From: Pseudomonas gozinkensis
GTDB taxonomy: Bacteria > Pseudomonadota > Gammaproteobacteria > Pseudomonadales > Pseudomonadaceae
NCBI RefSeq assembly: GCF_014863585.1
Contig: NZ_CP062253.1
Coordinates: 5,537,501 to 5,601,500, forward strand
Length of the DNA stretch: 64,000 nucleotides
Direction: 5' to 3'
The notes below the pieces were generated by a model. It saw only the letters and a list, made by a program, of their open reading frames with translations. It was not told where the DNA came from and did not search any database. The translations under genes and the position numbers were made by a program. Below, one piece after another: positions 48,230 through 58,977 of this stretch; position 1 is the first letter of the stretch, and every line of letters starts with the position of its first letter.

Positions 48230-48321
48230 CTGTGGGAGTGAGCTTGCTCACGAAGACGGTGGATCAGTCGACAAATGCATCGGCTGACCAGCCTCATTCG
48301 CGAGCAAGCTCGCTCCCACAG
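48230..48321. repeat. REPIN after ndh with one diverged arm
   Basis: The right arm (48298-48321) is canonical, while the left arm reads GTGGGAGTGAGCTTGCTCAC. The two changes are self-compensating within that arm's small palindrome (GTGAG/CTCAC). Confidence 0.88.
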
Positions 48322-48513
48322 TGTTTTGTGTTAATCGAAAGATCTGTTTTCTACTGTATCTGCGCCACACCTTCCGCACCTTCGCTTACAAACTCCCTAC
48401 TCCTAGACACAGACGCGATACACCGCCACCGCTTAATGGCCACACCCGAGCACACCTGCTCCGGCTGATCGCCCTTAACGTGTGGTTGCGCTGTGCAACC
48501 GAAGGAGAATGCA

Positions 48514-48921
48514 ATGTCCCGTACTTCGAAAATCGGCAAAAACTCCCTTGGCCTGGTCGGTGCCGTACTGGCCGGCGGCCTGATGCTTTCAGGCTCGGTG
48601 TTCGCCGCGCAACCGCTGGCCCAGGGCTACATGGTCGCTTCGGCCGAGACCTCGGTGAAAACCCCGGAAGGGAAATGCGGTGAAGGCAAATGCGGCGATG
48701 CGTCGATGGCCAAGACCGACACCGATGGCGACGGCAAGGTCTCGCGCGCCGAGTTCCTGAAGGTCGCGCCGAAGTCCGACTTCGACAAGATCGACACCAA
48801 CCACGACGGTTTCATCGACGAGCAAGAGGCGTACAACAACGTCAAAGCCAACTTCGAAGCCAATGGCAAAAAAATGCCGAAAGGCCTGTTCGAACACCTG
48901 AAAGACCAGGACGGTGCCTGA
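48514..48921 (+). CDS. Exported EF-hand protein with doubled EGKCG motif (HvfA/bufferin-like precursor candidate)
   Basis: 135 residues from the ATG at 48514, after GAAGGAGA. A signal peptide (about 1-31, ending VFA-A) is followed by EGKCGEGKCG at residues 52-61 and two canonical EF-hand loops (DTDGDGKVSRAE, 69-80; DTNHDGFIDEQE, 94-105). EGKC motifs are the modified sites in HvfA-type metallophore precursors processed by multinuclear iron enzymes (DUF692, MNIO). No such enzyme is in the window. Calcium binding by the EF-hands is likely; modification of the cysteines is inference. Confidence 0.8.
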   Translation: MSRTSKIGKNSLGLVGAVLAGGLMLSGSVFAAQPLAQGYMVASAETSVKTPEGKCGEGKCGDASMAKTDTDGDGKVSRAEFLKVAPKSDFDKIDTNHDGFIDEQEAYNNVKANFEANGKKMPKGLFEHLKDQDGA

Positions 48922-48943
48922 TTTTTCAGACACCCGACAAAAC

Positions 48944-48979
48944 AAAGCCGCGCTTTCTCTGACGAGAAGCGCGGCTTTT
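48944..48979. terminator. Bidirectional terminator after the EF-hand gene
   Basis: AAAGCCGCGCTT/AAGCGCGGCTTT is followed by T5 on the plus strand. It lies between the EF-hand gene and the convergent chemoreceptor gene. Confidence 0.85.
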
Positions 48980-48993
48980 TCACATCATCACGA

Positions 48994-50682
<1,689 letters not shown>

Positions 50683-50738
50683 TTAGCGGGCTATCGGCAA
50701 GTTGTATGACGACTTGAATGAAACCTTTTCGAAGAGCA

Positions 50739-50775
50739 AAAAAAATCCCCGTATCTTTCGATACGAGGATTTTTA
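50739..50775 (-). terminator. Terminator of the tRNA cluster
   Basis: The stem (ATCCCCGTATC/GATACGAGGAT) has A- and T-tracts on both sides. It lies 4 bp downstream of the last tRNA-Pro. Confidence 0.85.
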
Positions 50776-50778
50776 ATA

Positions 50779-50855
50779 TGGTCGGGGTAAGGGGATTCGA
50801 ACTCCTGACATCCTGCTCCCAAAGCAGGCGCGCTACCGGACTGCGCTATACCCCG
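50779..50855 (-). tRNA. tRNA-Pro(UGG), copy 2 in transcription order
   Basis: 77 nt with the CCA tail encoded. The acceptor stem starts CGGGGTA, the anticodon loop contains CTTTGGGA (anticodon UGG), and the T-loop is TTCGAATC. Identical to the copy at 51034. Confidence 0.96.
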
Positions 50856-50863
50856 GTAAAAAA

Positions 50864-50888
50864 AAGGCGATCTTTCAAAGATCGCCTT
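50864..50888 (-). terminator. Internal terminator within the tRNA cluster
   Basis: AAGGCGATCTTT/AAAGATCGCCTT followed on the minus strand by T9, between tRNA-Lys and the last tRNA-Pro. Confidence 0.8.
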
Positions 50889-50952
50889 CTTTGATCAGCG
50901 CTTTTGGCCTCTGATCTTAAGATTCGATCCCAGCGCTAACTGGTTTCAAAAA

Positions 50953-51028
50953 TGGTGGGTCGTGTGGGATTCGAACCTACGACCAATTGGTTAAAAGCCA
51001 ACTGCTCTACCAACTGAGCTAACGACCC
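50953..51028 (-). tRNA. tRNA-Lys(UUU)
   Basis: 76 nt with encoded CCA. The acceptor stem starts GGGTCGT, the D-loop has AGCTCAGTTGGTAGAGC, and the anticodon loop CTTTTAA gives UUU. Confidence 0.96.
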
Positions 51029-51033
51029 AAAAA

Positions 51034-51110
51034 TGGTCGGGGTAAGGGGATTCGAACTCCTGACATCCTGCTCCCAAAGCAGGCGCGCTACCGGACTGCG
51101 CTATACCCCG
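51034..51110 (-). tRNA. tRNA-Pro(UGG), copy 1 in transcription order
   Basis: 77 nt with encoded CCA, identical to the copy at 50779. It lies 5 bp upstream of tRNA-Lys in the same transcript. Confidence 0.96.
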
Positions 51111-51119
51111 GCTTGAAAT

Positions 51120-51195
51120 TGGCTCCGTGACCAGGACTCGAACCTGGGACCCAATGATTAACAGTCATTTGCTCTACCGACTGAGCTATCACGGA
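51120..51195 (-). tRNA. tRNA-Asn(GUU)
   Basis: 76 nt with encoded CCA. The acceptor stem starts TCCGTGA and the anticodon loop CTGTTAA gives GUU. It is the first gene of the tRNA transcript. Confidence 0.96.
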
Positions 51196-51281
51196 ACTAC
51201 ATATTTCAATTTACTACGGTGAAACTTGCAGCTTCTCGACACCGTTTTCGCATCGCTGCGTTCGTGTGTCTGAGGCGCGCT

Positions 51282-51309
51282 ATTCTACAACCTAGAACAC
51301 CTCTGTCAA
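51282..51309 (-). promoter_or_regulatory. Promoter of the tRNA cluster
   Basis: On the minus strand, TTGACA (51304-51309), a 16-bp spacer and TAGAAT (51282-51287) precede a GC-rich discriminator (GCGCGCC), the arrangement typical of stringently controlled stable-RNA promoters. The start is near 51275, about 80 bp before tRNA-Asn. Confidence 0.85.
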
Positions 51310-51448
51310 CCCCCTAAATTGCTTTCAAGTTAATGATTTGCAACTTATTTCAGATTTCTGCCCAGTGAGCTGAAACCGTGTTGGTGACTGACTGCGGGGC
51401 GCACTTTACAAGCCTTTTCCTTTGAGTTCAACAGCCTGGCGAAAAAAA

Positions 51449-51471
51449 AGGCCTCGCATTGCGAGGCCTTG
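51449..51471 (-). terminator. clpB terminator
   Basis: The perfect palindrome AAGGCCTCGC/GCGAGGCCTT is followed by T8 on the minus strand, 22 bp after the clpB stop. Confidence 0.9.
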
Positions 51472-51493
51472 ATTACTTCACCACCGTCAGGCG

Positions 51494-54058
51494 TCAGTTG
51501 AATGTGATCTCGTCGTTCTCCACGACACCGGTCGCGGTCTCGCCCGGCAGGAAACGTCCCGACAGGATCAACTGCGCCAACGGGTTCTCGATCCAGCGCT
51601 GGATCGCCCGCTTCAGCGGCCGTGCGCCATAGACCGGGTCGTAACCGACGGCAATCAGCTTGTCCATCGCCTCAGGGCTCAGTTCCAGCCTCAGCTCGCG
51701 CTCGGCCAGACGGCTGCGCAGACGGCCCAGCTGGATCTCGGTAATGCCCGCGATCTGATCCCGTGCCAATGGCTCGAAGATCACCACTTCGTCGACCCGG
51801 TTGATGAACTCCGGACGGAAGTGGGTGGAAATCGCATCCATCACCGCTGCCCGTTGCGCTTCACGATCACCGACCAATTCCTGGATCTGCATAGAACCCA
51901 GGTTGGAGGTCATGACGATCACGGTATTGCGGAAGTCTACCGTGCGGCCATGGCTGTCGGTCAGACGACCATCCTCCAGCACCTGCAGCAGGATGTTGAA
52001 CACGTCCGGGTGCGCCTTCTCGACTTCGTCCAGCAGGATCACCGAGTAAGGCTTGCGCCGTACCGCTTCGGTCAGGTAACCGCCCTCTTCGTAGCCGACG
52101 TAGCCCGGTGGCGCACCGATCAGCCGTGCCACGGAATGTTTCTCCATGAACTCGGACATGTCGATCCGCACCATCGCCTCTTCAGTGTCGAAGAGGAATT
52201 CGGCCAGCGCCTTGCACAGCTCGGTTTTACCGACACCGGTCGGGCCGAGGAACATGAACGAGCCGCTCGGACGATTCGGGTCAGACAACCCGGCACGGGA
52301 ACGCCGCACCGCGTTGGCCACTGCGACCACCGCTTCGTCCTGGCCGATCACGCGCTGATGCAACAGGCTTTCCATCTTCATCAGCTTGTCGCGCTCGCCT
52401 TCGAGCATTTTCGACACCGGAATACCGGTCCACTTCGAAACGACTTCGGCGATTTCCTCTTCGGTTACCTTGCTGCGCAGCAACTGGTTCTCGCTCTTGC
52501 CGTGCTGGTCGACCATTTGCAGGCTGCGCTCCAGATCGGGGATCACCCCGTACTGCAACTCGGCCATGCGGTTCAGGTCACCTTTGCGGCGCGCGGCTTC
52601 CAGTTCCTGACGGGACTGTTCGATCTTCTGCTGAATCTGCGCAGAACCCTGCACCTCGGCTTTTTCCGAGTTCCAGATTTCTTCCAGATCCGAATACTCC
52701 CGCTCGTGGCGGACGATTTCTTCCTGGAGTTTTTCCAGACGCTTGATCGCCGCTTCGTCGCTTTCTTTCTTCAGGGCCTGGGATTCGACTTTCAGTTGAA
52801 TCAGGCGCCGCTCCAGACGATCCAGCACTTCCGGCTTGGAGTCGATCTCCATGCGGATACGGCTGGCCGCTTCGTCGATCAGGTCGATCGCCTTGTCCGG
52901 CAGCTGCCGGTCAGTGATGTAGCGATGGCTGAGCTTGGCCGCCGCGATGATCGCGCCGTCGGTAATCGCGACCTTGTGGTGAACCTCGTAACGCTCCTTG
53001 AGGCCACGCAGGATCGCGATGGTGTCTTCTTCGCTCGGCTCGTCCACCAGTACTTTCTGGAAGCGCCGCTCGAGGGCCGCGTCCTTCTCTATATATTGGC
53101 GGTACTCGTTGAGCGTGGTCGCGCCGACGCAATGCAGCTCGCCACGGGCCAACGCCGGTTTGAGCATGTTGCCGGCGTCCATCGAGCCTTCGCCCTTGCC
53201 GGCGCCGACCATGGTGTGCAGTTCGTCGATGAACAGAATGATCTGCCCTTCCTGCTTCGACAGCTCGTTGAGCAGCGCTTTCAGGCGCTCTTCAAACTCG
53301 CCGCGATACTTGGCACCGGCAATCAGCGCCCCCATGTCGAGGGACAGCAGCCGCTTGCCGCGCAGGCCATCCGGTACTTCGCCGTTGATGATGCGCTGAG
53401 CCAGACCTTCGGCAATCGCGGTTTTACCCACGCCAGGTTCACCGATCAGCACCGGGTTGTTCTTGGTGCGGCGTTGCAGAACCTGAATGGTGCGACGGAT
53501 CTCGTCGTCACGGCCGATCACCGGGTCAAGCTTGCCTTCTTCGGCGCGCTTGGTCAGGTCGACAGTGTATTTATCCAGTGCCTGACGCGACTCTTCGTGG
53601 TTGGCGTCATTGACCGCCTCGCCACCGCGCAGGTTGTTGATTGCATTCTCCAGCGCTTTTTTGCTCACGCCCTGGCCGAGCAGCAACTTGCCGAGCTTGC
53701 TGTTCTCGTCCATCGCAGCGAGCAGCACCAGTTCGCTGGAAATGAACTGGTCGCCCTTCTGCTGGGCCAGACGGTCGGCCTGGTTGAGCAGACGCGCCAG
53801 ATCCTGCGACATGTTGACGTCGCCGGTCGGGTTCTGGATTTTCGGTAATTGATCGAGCTCTTTGGTCAGCTCTTTACGCAAGCTGTTGACGTCGAAGCCC
53901 ACCTGCATCAACAGGGGTTTGATCGAACCACCCTGCTGTTCAAGCATGGCTTGCATCAAATGCGCCGGCTCGATGGCCGGATGATCGTGGCCGACAGCCA
54001 GGGATTGGGCATCGGACAACGCCAACTGCAATTTGCTGGTTAAACGGTCTATACGCAT
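51494..54058 (-). CDS. clpB: ATP-dependent disaggregase ClpB
   Basis: 854 residues, normal length. An N-terminal Clp domain (1-150) precedes AAA-1 (Walker [14 protein letters not shown] at about 205), the long coiled-coil middle domain (about 410-525, including [11 protein letters not shown]) and AAA-2 ([13 protein letters not shown] at about 605). It lacks a ClpP-binding loop, consistent with ClpB. It resolubilises aggregates with DnaK. It has a heat-shock promoter. Confidence 0.97.
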   Translation of the reverse strand: MRIDRLTSKLQLALSDAQSLAVGHDHPAIEPAHLMQAMLEQQGGSIKPLLMQVGFDVNSLRKELTKELDQLPKIQNPTGDVNMSQDLARLLNQADRLAQQKGDQFISSELVLLAAMDENSKLGKLLLGQGVSKKALENAINNLRGGEAVNDANHEESRQALDKYTVDLTKRAEEGKLDPVIGRDDEIRRTIQVLQRRTKNNPVLIGEPGVGKTAIAEGLAQRIINGEVPDGLRGKRLLSLDMGALIAGAKYRGEFEERLKALLNELSKQEGQIILFIDELHTMVGAGKGEGSMDAGNMLKPALARGELHCVGATTLNEYRQYIEKDAALERRFQKVLVDEPSEEDTIAILRGLKERYEVHHKVAITDGAIIAAAKLSHRYITDRQLPDKAIDLIDEAASRIRMEIDSKPEVLDRLERRLIQLKVESQALKKESDEAAIKRLEKLQEEIVRHEREYSDLEEIWNSEKAEVQGSAQIQQKIEQSRQELEAARRKGDLNRMAELQYGVIPDLERSLQMVDQHGKSENQLLRSKVTEEEIAEVVSKWTGIPVSKMLEGERDKLMKMESLLHQRVIGQDEAVVAVANAVRRSRAGLSDPNRPSGSFMFLGPTGVGKTELCKALAEFLFDTEEAMVRIDMSEFMEKHSVARLIGAPPGYVGYEEGGYLTEAVRRKPYSVILLDEVEKAHPDVFNILLQVLEDGRLTDSHGRTVDFRNTVIVMTSNLGSMQIQELVGDREAQRAAVMDAISTHFRPEFINRVDEVVIFEPLARDQIAGITEIQLGRLRSRLAERELRLELSPEAMDKLIAVGYDPVYGARPLKRAIQRWIENPLAQLILSGRFLPGETATGVVENDEITFN

Positions 54059-54129
54059 GGGTCACCTTCCTTTTGAGCAGGCCGGACCTAAAAACCATCC
54101 TGAATAAAGAAACCTGCCAGATACCGCTA

Positions 54130-54158
54130 TAGATGCGGTCGATTCTGGAAGATTCAAG
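54130..54158 (-). promoter_or_regulatory. Sigma-32 heat-shock promoter of clpB
   Basis: On the minus strand, CTTGAA (54153-54158) and CCGCATCTA (54130-54138) are spaced by 14 bp and match CTTGAA-N13/14-CCCCATNTA closely. The start is about 65 bp before the clpB ATG. Confidence 0.85.
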
Positions 54159-54188
54159 CGTCAGGGTGTTGATGCAGGTCAGACAAGC

Positions 54189-54911
54189 TTAGCGGGTGAG
54201 CCAGACAAGGGAGGCGAAGCGACCAGTGCGCGATGCACGGCGATAAGAAAAGAAGCGAGGATCGGTCACGGTACAGAAACCGCCACCATAAACAGCGGTG
54301 ACACCGCGAACCGCCAGACGCAGCCGCGCCAGCTTATAGATGTCGGCCATGAACTTGCCGGCGTTGTGGCTCGGGACAAAGGCCGTCTCGGCTTCGAGCA
54401 ATTGATTGATGAAGACTTCCCGGACTTCCGGGCCGACTTCAAAGGCTTGCGGGCCGATGGCCGGACCGAGCCAGACCAGAACGTCTTCGGCGGGTACATC
54501 CAGACTGTCGAGGGTGGCTTCCAGCACGCCGGCCGCCAGACCACGCCAACCGGCATGAGCCGCTGCCACGCGAGTACCGGCACGGTCGCAGAACAGCGCC
54601 GGCAGGCAGTCGGCGGTCATCGCTGCACAAGCGATTCCAGGAGTATCCGTCCAGCTGGCGTCCGCCGTGGCCACCACGGACGGATCAGCATGCGCTACGG
54701 CAATCCCGTGCACTTGCTGCAACCAGGCAGGCTTTATAGAGAAGTGTTCGGTCAGGCGCCGACGGTTCTCGGCGACGGCCTCCGGGCGGTCATCGACATG
54801 ATCGCCCAGGTTGAGGCTGTCGAACGGCGCCTCGCTGATGCCGCCCTCGCGGGTGGTGACACAGGCCTTGACGCTGGCCGGCGCGGGCCAGTCCGGCGTC
54901 AGCCAGTTCAT
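54189..54911 (-). CDS. pgeF: Peptidoglycan editing factor PgeF (YfiH/laccase-domain family)
   Basis: 240 residues, DUF152. The conserved Cys/His centre appears in TADCLPALF (about 140-148) and AHAGWRGLAAGV (about 168-179). In E. coli PgeF removes wrongly incorporated L-Ser from muropeptide precursors; older names are polyphenol oxidase or YfiH. It overlaps the rluD stop by four bases, and clpB follows about 130 bp later. Confidence 0.92.
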   Translation of the reverse strand: MNWLTPDWPAPASVKACVTTREGGISEAPFDSLNLGDHVDDRPEAVAENRRRLTEHFSIKPAWLQQVHGIAVAHADPSVVATADASWTDTPGIACAAMTADCLPALFCDRAGTRVAAAHAGWRGLAAGVLEATLDSLDVPAEDVLVWLGPAIGPQAFEVGPEVREVFINQLLEAETAFVPSHNAGKFMADIYKLARLRLAVRGVTAVYGGGFCTVTDPRFFSYRRASRTGRFASLVWLTR

Positions 54912-55870
54912 CCGACGAATGCCTCGCGGTCCTGCTTGAGCAGGGTCAGCAGCCAGACCAGATCTTCCGGCAGCGGCGATTCCCAGCTCATGCGCTCACC
55001 GGTGGTCGGATGATCCAGCTCGAGGAACCGCGCGTGCAGGGCCTGACGCGGGAAGTGCTTGAGGGATTCGACCATGGTCTGGCTCGCGGCCGGCGGAATA
55101 CGGAAACGACCGCCATACGCAGGATCCCCGACCAACGGGAAATTGATGTGCGACATGTGCACGCGAATCTGGTGAGTACGACCGGTTTCCAGCTTCACCC
55201 GCACGTGGGTGTGGGAACGGAAACGCTCCAGCACGCGGTAGTGGCTGACGGCCGGCTTGCCGCCTTCCATCACCGCCATGCGCTGGCGCTGCTGGCCGTG
55301 ACGACCGATCGGGGCGTTGATCTTGCCGCCAGCGGTGACCACGCCGATCACGATGCACTCGTAGATCCGGCTGACGCTGCGGCTTTGCAACTGCGCCACC
55401 AGCTTGGTCTGCGCCTGAATAGTCTTGGCCACCACCATCAGACCGGTGGTGTCCTTGTCCAGACGATGCACGATACCGGCGCGCGGAACATTGATGATGT
55501 CCGGCACGTGGTGCAGCAAGGCGTTGAGCAAGGTGCCATCAGCGTGACCGGCAGCCGGGTGCACCACCAGGCCCGCAGGCTTGTTGATCACCAGAATGTC
55601 GTCGTCTTCATAGACGATGTCGAGTTCGATGTCCTGAGCGACCCATTCACCCTGGGCCTCCTGCTCGGCAGTGAGCTCAAGGATGGCACCGCCATGAACG
55701 ATGTCGCGCGGGCGGATGACCGCCCCGTCCACAGTCAGGCGACCTTCTTTGATCCAGGCGGAAAGGCGCGAGCGCGAGTGCTCGGCGAAGAGTTGGGCGG
55801 CGACTTGATCGAGGCGTTGGCCGCCCAATTCGGACGGCACCTCTGCGCGAAGTTCAATTTTATCGGACAT
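54908..55870 (-). CDS. rluD: 23S rRNA pseudouridine synthase RluD
   Basis: 320 residues. An N-terminal S4 RNA-binding domain (about 16-75) precedes the RluA-type catalytic domain with the aspartate in [18 protein letters not shown] (about 135-152). It makes pseudouridines in helix 69 of 23S rRNA. It is divergent from bamD and co-transcribed with pgeF, the common gammaproteobacterial order. Confidence 0.95.
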   Translation of the reverse strand: MSDKIELRAEVPSELGGQRLDQVAAQLFAEHSRSRLSAWIKEGRLTVDGAVIRPRDIVHGGAILELTAEQEAQGEWVAQDIELDIVYEDDDILVINKPAGLVVHPAAGHADGTLLNALLHHVPDIINVPRAGIVHRLDKDTTGLMVVAKTIQAQTKLVAQLQSRSVSRIYECIVIGVVTAGGKINAPIGRHGQQRQRMAVMEGGKPAVSHYRVLERFRSHTHVRVKLETGRTHQIRVHMSHINFPLVGDPAYGGRFRIPPAASQTMVESLKHFPRQALHARFLELDHPTTGERMSWESPLPEDLVWLLTLLKQDREAFVG

Positions 55871-56022
55871 GCTCGGACTGGGCGTCGGCTACAGCCTTTG
55901 GTTTCGGCTGCGCGCTTGTGGTTAAATACGGCGTCTTTTGCCCCGGGGCTTTTCAACGGGGCGCTCATCATAACAGGACGGCCCCGCCCAAGACAGCGGC
56001 CGTCATAGGGACGCAAGCCGCC

Positions 56023-57039
56023 ATGCAAGTGAAACACCTGCTGCTGATCGCCATCCTCGCATTGACCGCTGCTTGCTCATCGAAGGAAGTCGTAGACGAA
56101 AACCTGAGTGAAGCCGAGCTGTACCAGCAGGCTCAACAGGACCTGGACAACAACAGCTACACCAGCGCCACAGCCAAGCTGAAGGCTCTGGAGTCGCGTT
56201 ATCCGTTCGGACGCTACGCCGATCAGGCGCAGCTGGAACTGATCTACGCCAACTACAAGAACGCCGAGCCGGAAGCTGCAAAATCCGCCGCCGAGCGCTT
56301 CATTCGTCTGCACCCGCAGCACCCGAACGTCGATTACGCCTACTACCTCAAGGGTCTGACTTCGTTCGACCAGGACGTCGGCCTGCTGGCGCGCTTCCTG
56401 CCGCTGGACATGACCAAGCGTGACCCGGGTGCTGCCCGCGACTCCTATAACGAGTTCGCCCAGCTGACCAGCCGCTACCCGAACAGCCGCTACGCGCCTG
56501 ACGCCAAGCAGCGCATGATCTACCTGCGCAACCTGCTGGCTGCCTACGAAATCCACGTGGCCGACTACTACCTGACCCGTCAGGCCTATGTCGCTGCTGC
56601 CAACCGTGGTCGTTATGTAGTAGAAAACTTTCAGGAAACCCCATCGGTCGGTGACGGCCTGGCGGTGATGACCGAAGCCTACCAGCGTCTGCACCTGGAC
56701 GATCTGGCGGCCACCAGTCTGGAAACCCTGAAGCTCAACTACCCGAATCACCCAACCCTGCAGGACGGCCAGTTCGTACCTCGCGTTGCCGAAGCCGACA
56801 ACCGTTCGTTCCTGAGCAAGGCCACTCTGGGCCTGATCGAATCCCGTCCGCCGCTGCCGCCGGGAGAGACCCGTGCCAACCAGGACGTGCAGAAGCAGTT
56901 CCAGGACGCGAAAGACGCGATCCCGAACGAGCTCAAGCCGAAAGACGAAAACGGCGATGTGATCGAAGAGCCGGAACCGGAGTCGAGCGACAGCGACCGT
57001 TCCATCTTCAGCTACATGACCTTCGGTCTGTTCGACTGA
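56023..57039 (+). CDS. bamD: Outer-membrane assembly lipoprotein BamD
   Basis: 338 residues from the ATG at 56023. Lipobox LTAAC (Cys18). Five TPR-type helix pairs fill about residues 30-245 ([23 protein letters not shown] and following). The C-terminal tail (about 285-338) is acidic and low-complexity, longer than in E. coli BamD. It is essential for beta-barrel insertion with BamA. Divergent from rluD. Confidence 0.95.
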   Translation: MQVKHLLLIAILALTAACSSKEVVDENLSEAELYQQAQQDLDNNSYTSATAKLKALESRYPFGRYADQAQLELIYANYKNAEPEAAKSAAERFIRLHPQHPNVDYAYYLKGLTSFDQDVGLLARFLPLDMTKRDPGAARDSYNEFAQLTSRYPNSRYAPDAKQRMIYLRNLLAAYEIHVADYYLTRQAYVAAANRGRYVVENFQETPSVGDGLAVMTEAYQRLHLDDLAATSLETLKLNYPNHPTLQDGQFVPRVAEADNRSFLSKATLGLIESRPPLPPGETRANQDVQKQFQDAKDAIPNELKPKDENGDVIEEPEPESSDSDRSIFSYMTFGLFD

Positions 57040-57055
57040 TCACTTCGGTGATGCC

Positions 57056-57085
57056 AAAAAGGGAGATCTTCGGATCTCCCTTTTT
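57056..57085 (+). terminator. bamD terminator
   Basis: AAAAAGGGAGATC-TTCG-GATCTCCCTTTTT, a perfect tetraloop hairpin 16 bp after the stop. Confidence 0.95.
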
Positions 57086-57164
57086 ATTGCGGCGTGTGAT
57101 TGGGCTGTGCGCTTGTCGGGTCCTTAGCTAAACTGCCGAATCATTAGCCGAAAAGCCGCCCATC

Positions 57165-57398
57165 ATGCTTCGTTTACTGTTCTGGATTGCCTTGATCGCC
57201 GCTGCCGTCTGGTTGTGGCGCAAATTCAAGGCCCCCGCCTCGTCCGCCCGATCGCCTCGCGAACAGGATGCCGCGCCGATGGTGCGCTGCGCCCATTGCG
57301 GCGTGCACCTGCCCCGCGACCGCGCGCTGAACCTTCAACAACAGTGGTATTGCAGCCAGGCTCACCTTGAGCAAGGCCCCGGTTCCAGTGATCGCTGA
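57165..57398 (+). CDS. PP0621 family small membrane protein
   Basis: 77 residues: an N-terminal membrane helix (3-18), a short basic/polar linker and a zinc-ribbon-like pair (CAHCGVHLP and WYCSQAH), matching the PP0621 family conserved upstream of pilS. Its 3' end overlaps pilS, so coupling is likely. The function is unknown. Confidence 0.85.
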   Translation: MLRLLFWIALIAAAVWLWRKFKAPASSARSPREQDAAPMVRCAHCGVHLPRDRALNLQQQWYCSQAHLEQGPGSSDR

Positions 57399-58977
57399 GG
57401 CCGACAACGCCGACAGCAAACAGGCCCAGCGACTGCTGCGCCTCTATCATCTGTACCGTTTGAGTGTCGGCATCACCCTGGTATTGCTGATCTCCAGCAA
57501 CATGGACAACCGCCTGCTGACCTCGGCCAACGACGAGTTGCTGCGCAACGGCAGCTGGTTGTACCTGGTGCTGAACATCCTGCTGGTAGTGTTCCTCGAG
57601 AATATCCGCCGCCCGGCCCAGCTATTCGGCCTCGCGCTGGTCGACATCCTGCTGCTGTGCGGCGTGTTCTATGCAGCGGGCGGCGTGGCCAGCGCGATCG
57701 GAAATTTGCTGATCGTCTCGGTGGCGATCAGCAACACCTTGCTGCGACGACGTATCGGCTTGCTGATCGCCGCCGTCGCCACACTCGGCATCGTCGGGCT
57801 CAGCTTTCTGTTGAGTTTCAGCCATCCCCTGAGCGCCAACGATTATCTGCAGGCCGGTACCCTCGGCGCCCTGTGCTTTGCTGCTTCGCTGCTGGTGCAG
57901 GGGTTGATCCGCCGTCTCGAAGTCAGTGAGAACCTGGCCGAGTTGCGCGCCAGCGAAGTGGTGGGACTCGAAGCCCTCAACGCGCTCATCCTGCAACGCA
58001 TGCGCACCGGCATTCTGGTGCTCGACGAACAACGCCGGGTGCAACTGGCCAACCACAGCGCCAGGACCCTGCTGGGGCAAACGCAGCTTGAGGGCGATTT
58101 GATAGACGACCACTCGAGCGCACTGGTCGAACGTCTGCAACTGTGGCTGAACAACCCTACCCTGCGCCCGCAAAGCCTGAAAATCGCCGGCAACGGCCTA
58201 GAGCTGCAGCCGAGCTTCATCGCCCTGGAACAGAGTCCGAACCGCCAGACCCTGGTGTTTCTCGAAGACCTCGCCCAGATCGCCCAACAGGCGCAGCAAT
58301 TGAAACTCGCTGCGCTGGGGCGACTGACCGCCGGTATCGCCCATGAAATCCGCAATCCGCTGGGGGCCATCAGTCATGCCGCGCAGCTGTTGCAGGAATC
58401 CGAGGAACTCGACGGCGCGGATCGGCGTCTGACGCAGATCATTCAAGACCACTCCCAGCGCATGAACCGAGTCATCGAAAACGTCCTGCAACTGTCCCGC
58501 CGCCAGCAGAGCGCACCGCAGCGGCTGGATCTCAAGCCGTGGCTGGAACAGTTCGTTTGCGACAGCCGCGAACAGGCCGGCGAACGCCAGCTCATTCACC
58601 TGCACGTCGGCCCGGGGGATTTTCGCACCCTGATGGATCCTGGCCAGCTCACACAGATTCTCGACAATCTGTTACGCAACGGCTGGCGCCACAGTGCCCT
58701 GCTGCACGATCCGGCCGAGGTCTGGCTGACGCTGTTCATCGACCCCGAAAGCACGCTGGCCGTGCTTGAGGTGCAGGACAATGGCCCCGGCGTGCCGCTG
58801 GATCAGCAGGCTCACCTGTTCGAACCGTTCTTTACCACCAGCAGCCAGGGCACCGGCCTTGGGCTTTATCTGTCCCGTGAGCTGTGCGAAAGCAATCAAG
58901 CGCGCCTAGACTTCAAATCACGCCAAGGCGGCGGCTGCTTTCGCATCACCTTTGCTCACGGACGGAAACAAAGTTGA
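57388..58977 (+). CDS. pilS: PilS sensor histidine kinase
   Basis: 529 residues from the GTG at 57388 (536 from a TTG at 57367); the shorter form matches the family length, but neither has an ideal Shine-Dalgarno. Six transmembrane helices (about 20-175), a PAS domain (about 190-290), the phospho-accepting histidine in AGIAHEIRNPLGA, and an ATPase domain (DNGPGVP, GTGLGLYL). It senses pilin levels in the membrane and phosphorylates PilR. Confidence 0.92.
   Translation: MIAEADNADSKQAQRLLRLYHLYRLSVGITLVLLISSNMDNRLLTSANDELLRNGSWLYLVLNILLVVFLENIRRPAQLFGLALVDILLLCGVFYAAGGVASAIGNLLIVSVAISNTLLRRRIGLLIAAVATLGIVGLSFLLSFSHPLSANDYLQAGTLGALCFAASLLVQGLIRRLEVSENLAELRASEVVGLEALNALILQRMRTGILVLDEQRRVQLANHSARTLLGQTQLEGDLIDDHSSALVERLQLWLNNPTLRPQSLKIAGNGLELQPSFIALEQSPNRQTLVFLEDLAQIAQQAQQLKLAALGRLTAGIAHEIRNPLGAISHAAQLLQESEELDGADRRLTQIIQDHSQRMNRVIENVLQLSRRQQSAPQRLDLKPWLEQFVCDSREQAGERQLIHLHVGPGDFRTLMDPGQLTQILDNLLRNGWRHSALLHDPAEVWLTLFIDPESTLAVLEVQDNGPGVPLDQQAHLFEPFFTTSSQGTGLGLYLSRELCESNQARLDFKSRQGGGCFRITFAHGRKQS

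Noticed and set aside
27569..48321. Considered a CRISPR array or IS ends for the repeated GTGGGAGCGAGC sequences
   Set aside because: The copies are far apart, occur as inverted pairs without regular spacers, lack a transposase and have no target duplications; they fit REPINs.
51821..53848. Long plus-strand ORF opposite clpB
   Set aside because: Antisense shadow of ClpB; its translation has no known domain.
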